Part shown: piece after piece, positions 6,441 to 8,479 of the stretch | How positions within the stretch are numbered: the stretch's first letter is position 1 | Layout of the letters: the number at the start of each line of letters is the position of its first letter | Assembly: GCA_002779595.1 (NCBI GenBank) | Contig: PEWF01000032.1 | Span: 1 to 8,479 of the forward strand | Direction: 5' to 3' | Length of the DNA: 8,479 nt | DNA from: an archaeon CG07_land_8_20_14_0_80_38_8 | Lineage (GTDB): Archaea; Nanobdellota; Nanobdellia; Tiddalikarchaeales; Tiddalikarchaeaceae | Notes under the pieces: model-generated | Database searches by the model: none | What the model was told of the DNA's origin: nothing | What the model saw: the letters and a program-made list of their open reading frames with translations, nothing else | Program-made: the position numbers and the translations under genes

Positions 6441-7561
6441 GCATTCAACCACAACTTGTAATAAGGGGCGTACTCAACCAATGCCTTACTCCTAGAGCAG
6501 TGAGTTAAACTGCCAATCTCTGCAGCCAAAGTTTTCAGCTCATTCCTTGACTTAACGCTTTTGACCATCTTGCCAATCTTCACAGGCACCTGAAACCTTG
6601 AAAATTTCCTGTACATGTCATCCTTTGACAAGCCCACGCCAATAGTGAACAATAATTTCGCGTAATACATTAAGCGCCAGTGCATCCGCTTGTTAATCCT
6701 TCCCATGAAAACGTCAGCCCTGCTAATCCAGTCATACGCTTCCCTGATTTCATGAGGCTTCTCATACTCAACAATAATATTCTCAGCAACCCACAATAAT
6801 ACATCCTTTAACTCCAAATCACTGAAATCATCCAATGCTTTAATCAAAGAGTCAATATTCCTGCTTTTGAAAATTATTTTCAGAACTTCAAAAATGTTAA
6901 CCCTTTTCTGCCGCTCGTACAATTCAACAACTTCCTCATCACTTTCCAGATTCTGCAAATCATTCAAAGCGCTTCTAACATCACCCTGCGCCATGCTTGC
7001 CAGTTTCTTCAAGGACTGGGCTGACAAGTTAATAGCTTCCTTCGCAGCAACGAATTTAAGGAGATTATAAATGCTCCAGTAACTCCTGCGCTTCACGTTC
7101 ACTACTTTCACGTTAGCCTTAATGCTCTTAATTTTCGCATTATAAGCGTTATTAGCAGTCATAATTATAGGAAAACTAGTATTCTTCACAATATTGTTAA
7201 TCTCCTTTACCCCTCCCCTGTCAGAATTGCCGTGCAAGCCGTCAACTTCATCAATGAGGATAATTTTCGGCTTGCCAAGAAGTGTTGCCTGTTTGCTCGC
7301 GCTGCCGATTATAGTCCTCACGTTCTCAGCGTTGCGCTTATCGCTCGCATTTACTTCAACAACTTCGTAGCCTTTAGTTTTTGCAATAGCGTAAACGCTG
7401 CAAGTTTTCCCGCCCCCCTCAGGGCCCACTAATAGTAATGCTTTCTTCTTCTCCTTCCTGAAATTGTCCAAAAATTCAACAATTTTGTTCACAGTTTCCC
7501 CTAATCCAACCAAAGCATTAATATTCTCGGGAAAATACTTGTCAACAAAATTCATAAACAT
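6437..7561 (-). CDS. rfcL: Replication factor C large subunit
   Basis: Large subunit of the archaeal clamp loader, which with four RfcS copies opens PCNA and places it on primed DNA using ATP. The product is 374 residues from the ATG at 7561, one base after the rfcS stop; an alternative ATG lies at 7555. An in-frame extension back to 7651 overlaps rfcS and precedes the normal family N-terminus, so it was not used. Visible motifs are DKYFP (7-11, normally EKYRP), Walker A GPEGGGKT (46-53), Walker B ILIDEVD (101-107), sensor 1 TANN (135-138) and sensor 2 GDVRSALNDLQ (193-203). No SRC motif is present, as expected for the large subunit. The collar domain runs to the end (HCSRSKALVEY near 354-364). 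Many archaeal RfcL are 400-500 residues with a charged linker and a PCNA-binding PIP box; this one stops at the collar. The identification is firm. Confidence 0.95.
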   Translation of the reverse strand: MFMNFVDKYFPENINALVGLGETVNKIVEFLDNFRKEKKKALLLVGPEGGGKTCSVYAIAKTKGYEVVEVNASDKRNAENVRTIIGSASKQATLLGKPKIILIDEVDGLHGNSDRGGVKEINNIVKNTSFPIIMTANNAYNAKIKSIKANVKVVNVKRRSYWSIYNLLKFVAAKEAINLSAQSLKKLASMAQGDVRSALNDLQNLESDEEVVELYERQKRVNIFEVLKIIFKSRNIDSLIKALDDFSDLELKDVLLWVAENIIVEYEKPHEIREAYDWISRADVFMGRINKRMHWRLMYYAKLLFTIGVGLSKDDMYRKFSRFQVPVKIGKMVKSVKSRNELKTLAAEIGSLTHCSRSKALVEYAPYYKLWLNA

Positions 7562-7562
7562 T

Positions 7563-8479
7563 TCATTCAATCTTGAAAAACTGAGCCAATAAACTCTCCA
7601 ATTGCACAAATTCATCACTGCCTTCAACAATCCGGAACTCGAACTCCCCAACCAAGCCTATAAGTCTAATCTTCGTCTTCGCGCTAATATTATCCAAAGT
7701 AATAATTTCCTTCTGAATCTGCTTAATCACATCCAAACCGCTCATGCCGTGGGATATGATAGTGTCAAACAATAAATCCCTTGCCTTCACAAAGTCGCCC
7801 TTAACTGCTAATTCCAGGCACTCCCTTATCTCCTTCGGGTGAGCCATGCTTGCAACCTCGTAAACTAATTCATTAGTGACTTTATCACCCAATACGCTGC
7901 TTGACTGCAGGACGTTAATGGCTTTCCTTAAGTCGCCTTTGCTGATTTCAAAAATTTCAGCCAAGACTTTGTCTGACACGTTAACGTTCTCCTTATCACT
8001 GATTATGCGCAAATGCTTCAGCACGTCATCCTTTTTCAATGATTCAAACCTGAACAAAACGCACCTTGACTGTATTGGGTCTATGATTTTGCTTGGATAA
8101 TTGCAGTCAAGTATGAAGCGGCAGCTGTTAGTGTATTTCTCCATAGTCCTCCTTAACGCCTGCTGCGCGTCCTTGGTTAACGCGTCACTCTCGCCGAGGA
8201 ATATAATCTTGAAAGGCGCCTTCCCCAATGCCCTGCTTCGCGCGAAATCCTTGACTTTAACCCTTACAGTGTCAATGCCCCTCTCATCACTTGCATTCAA
8301 TTCCAGAAAATTCTGCTTCATATTGTCGCCGTACAAGTCATTAGCTAATGCCAGAGCGCAAGTTGTCTTCCCTGTTCCTGCAGGGCCTGCGAATAATAAG
8401 TGGGGCATGCCTTCATTCTTCGTGAACGCCACCAATCTTTTTACAATATTTTCCTGGCCAACCACGTCCTTTAACGTTC
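7563..8479 (-). CDS. rfcS: Replication factor C small subunit, 5' partial
   Basis: AAA+ small subunit of the clamp loader. The frame is open to the right edge: codons for TLKD precede VVGQENIVKR, matching the usual LxDVVGQE region, so roughly 20-30 N-terminal residues including the KYRP box lie outside. Numbering from the GTG at 8465 (300 residues), Walker A is GPAGTGKT (27-34), followed by LELNASDERGID (54-65), sensor 1 CNYPSK (121-126), the SRC arginine-finger motif (133-135), sensor 2 GDLRKAINVLQ (177-187), and the collar domain ending LLAQFFKIE. All of this is typical. The exception is Walker B, which reads FLGESDALT (89-97) where the family has FLDEADALT or FLDESDALT: the magnesium-binding Asp is Gly (codon GGC at 8195-8193). 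The gene is followed one base later by rfcL, the usual archaeal partner. The identity is firm. Confidence 0.95.
   Translation of the reverse strand, partial: TLKDVVGQENIVKRLVAFTKNEGMPHLLFAGPAGTGKTTCALALANDLYGDNMKQNFLELNASDERGIDTVRVKVKDFARSRALGKAPFKIIFLGESDALTKDAQQALRRTMEKYTNSCRFILDCNYPSKIIDPIQSRCVLFRFESLKKDDVLKHLRIISDKENVNVSDKVLAEIFEISKGDLRKAINVLQSSSVLGDKVTNELVYEVASMAHPKEIRECLELAVKGDFVKARDLLFDTIISHGMSGLDVIKQIQKEIITLDNISAKTKIRLIGLVGEFEFRIVEGSDEFVQLESLLAQFFKIE

Noticed and set aside
7563..7592. PIP-box-like ESLLAQFF at the end of RfcS
   Set aside because: The spacing fits QxxLxxFF but the Gln is Glu, and the segment aligns with the normal RfcS collar helix end (LLAQF), so it is not evidence for PCNA binding.
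7562..7651. In-frame extension of rfcL upstream to 7651
   Set aside because: It overlaps the rfcS coding end by about 89 bases, gives a leader unlike any RFC, and the family N-terminus (FVDKYFP) begins right after the ATG at 7561.
1..8479. CRISPR array, tRNA, insertion sequence or integration site
   Set aside because: No regularly spaced repeats, cloverleaf-like segment, transposase or terminal inverted repeat was seen; coding sequence accounts for the whole window. Recurrent AATAAT-type strings reflect Asn codons.

Overview
This window reads as archaeal chromosome. Two unrelated gene groups face each other and together fill all 8479 bases, with no intergenic stretch longer than 4 bases. The archaeal assignment rests on four things. 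There is an adjacent rfcS-rfcL clamp-loader pair of archaeal type. There are two archaeal FlaJ/TadC-like platform proteins. Two, possibly three, proteins start with class III (archaeal prepilin-like) leaders. Shine-Dalgarno sequences resemble GAGGTG. The tight packing and overlapping genes suggest a small-genome lineage such as a DPANN archaeon (Woesearchaeota/Pacearchaeota-like), but that is inference and not proven here.

Region 1 (1-6440, + strand) is one apparent operon for a type IV pilus-like machine. It holds two consecutive T2SSF (TadC/FlaJ) membrane platform proteins, the first cut off at the left window edge. Three membrane-anchored surface proteins of about 254, 345 and 952 residues follow. 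Each of the three has a short basic leader, one N-terminal hydrophobic segment, and an Asn/Thr/Ser-rich exterior full of N-glycosylation sequons. All junctions are 4-base gaps or overlaps, so translation is probably coupled. The assembly ATPase and prepilin peptidase such a machine needs are not in the window; the ATPase could lie just upstream. The second platform protein carries an Ig-like beta domain predicted to lie outside the cell, and the 952-residue protein looks like a large adhesin or tip subunit. Together these suggest a pilus-like fibre or surface complex used for attachment or secretion.

Region 2 (6437-8479, - strand) is the replication factor C operon, with rfcS (cut off at the right edge) followed one base later by rfcL. 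The two products form the ATP-driven loader of the PCNA sliding clamp. Two features stand out. RfcS has Gly where the Walker B Asp should be. RfcL is short, ends at the collar domain without a recognisable PCNA-binding tail, and has KYFP in place of KYRP.

The two operons converge and their stop codons overlap by 4 bases at 6437-6440, with no visible terminator between them. No tRNA, rRNA, CRISPR array, insertion sequence or integration site was seen. The operon promoters must lie outside the window.
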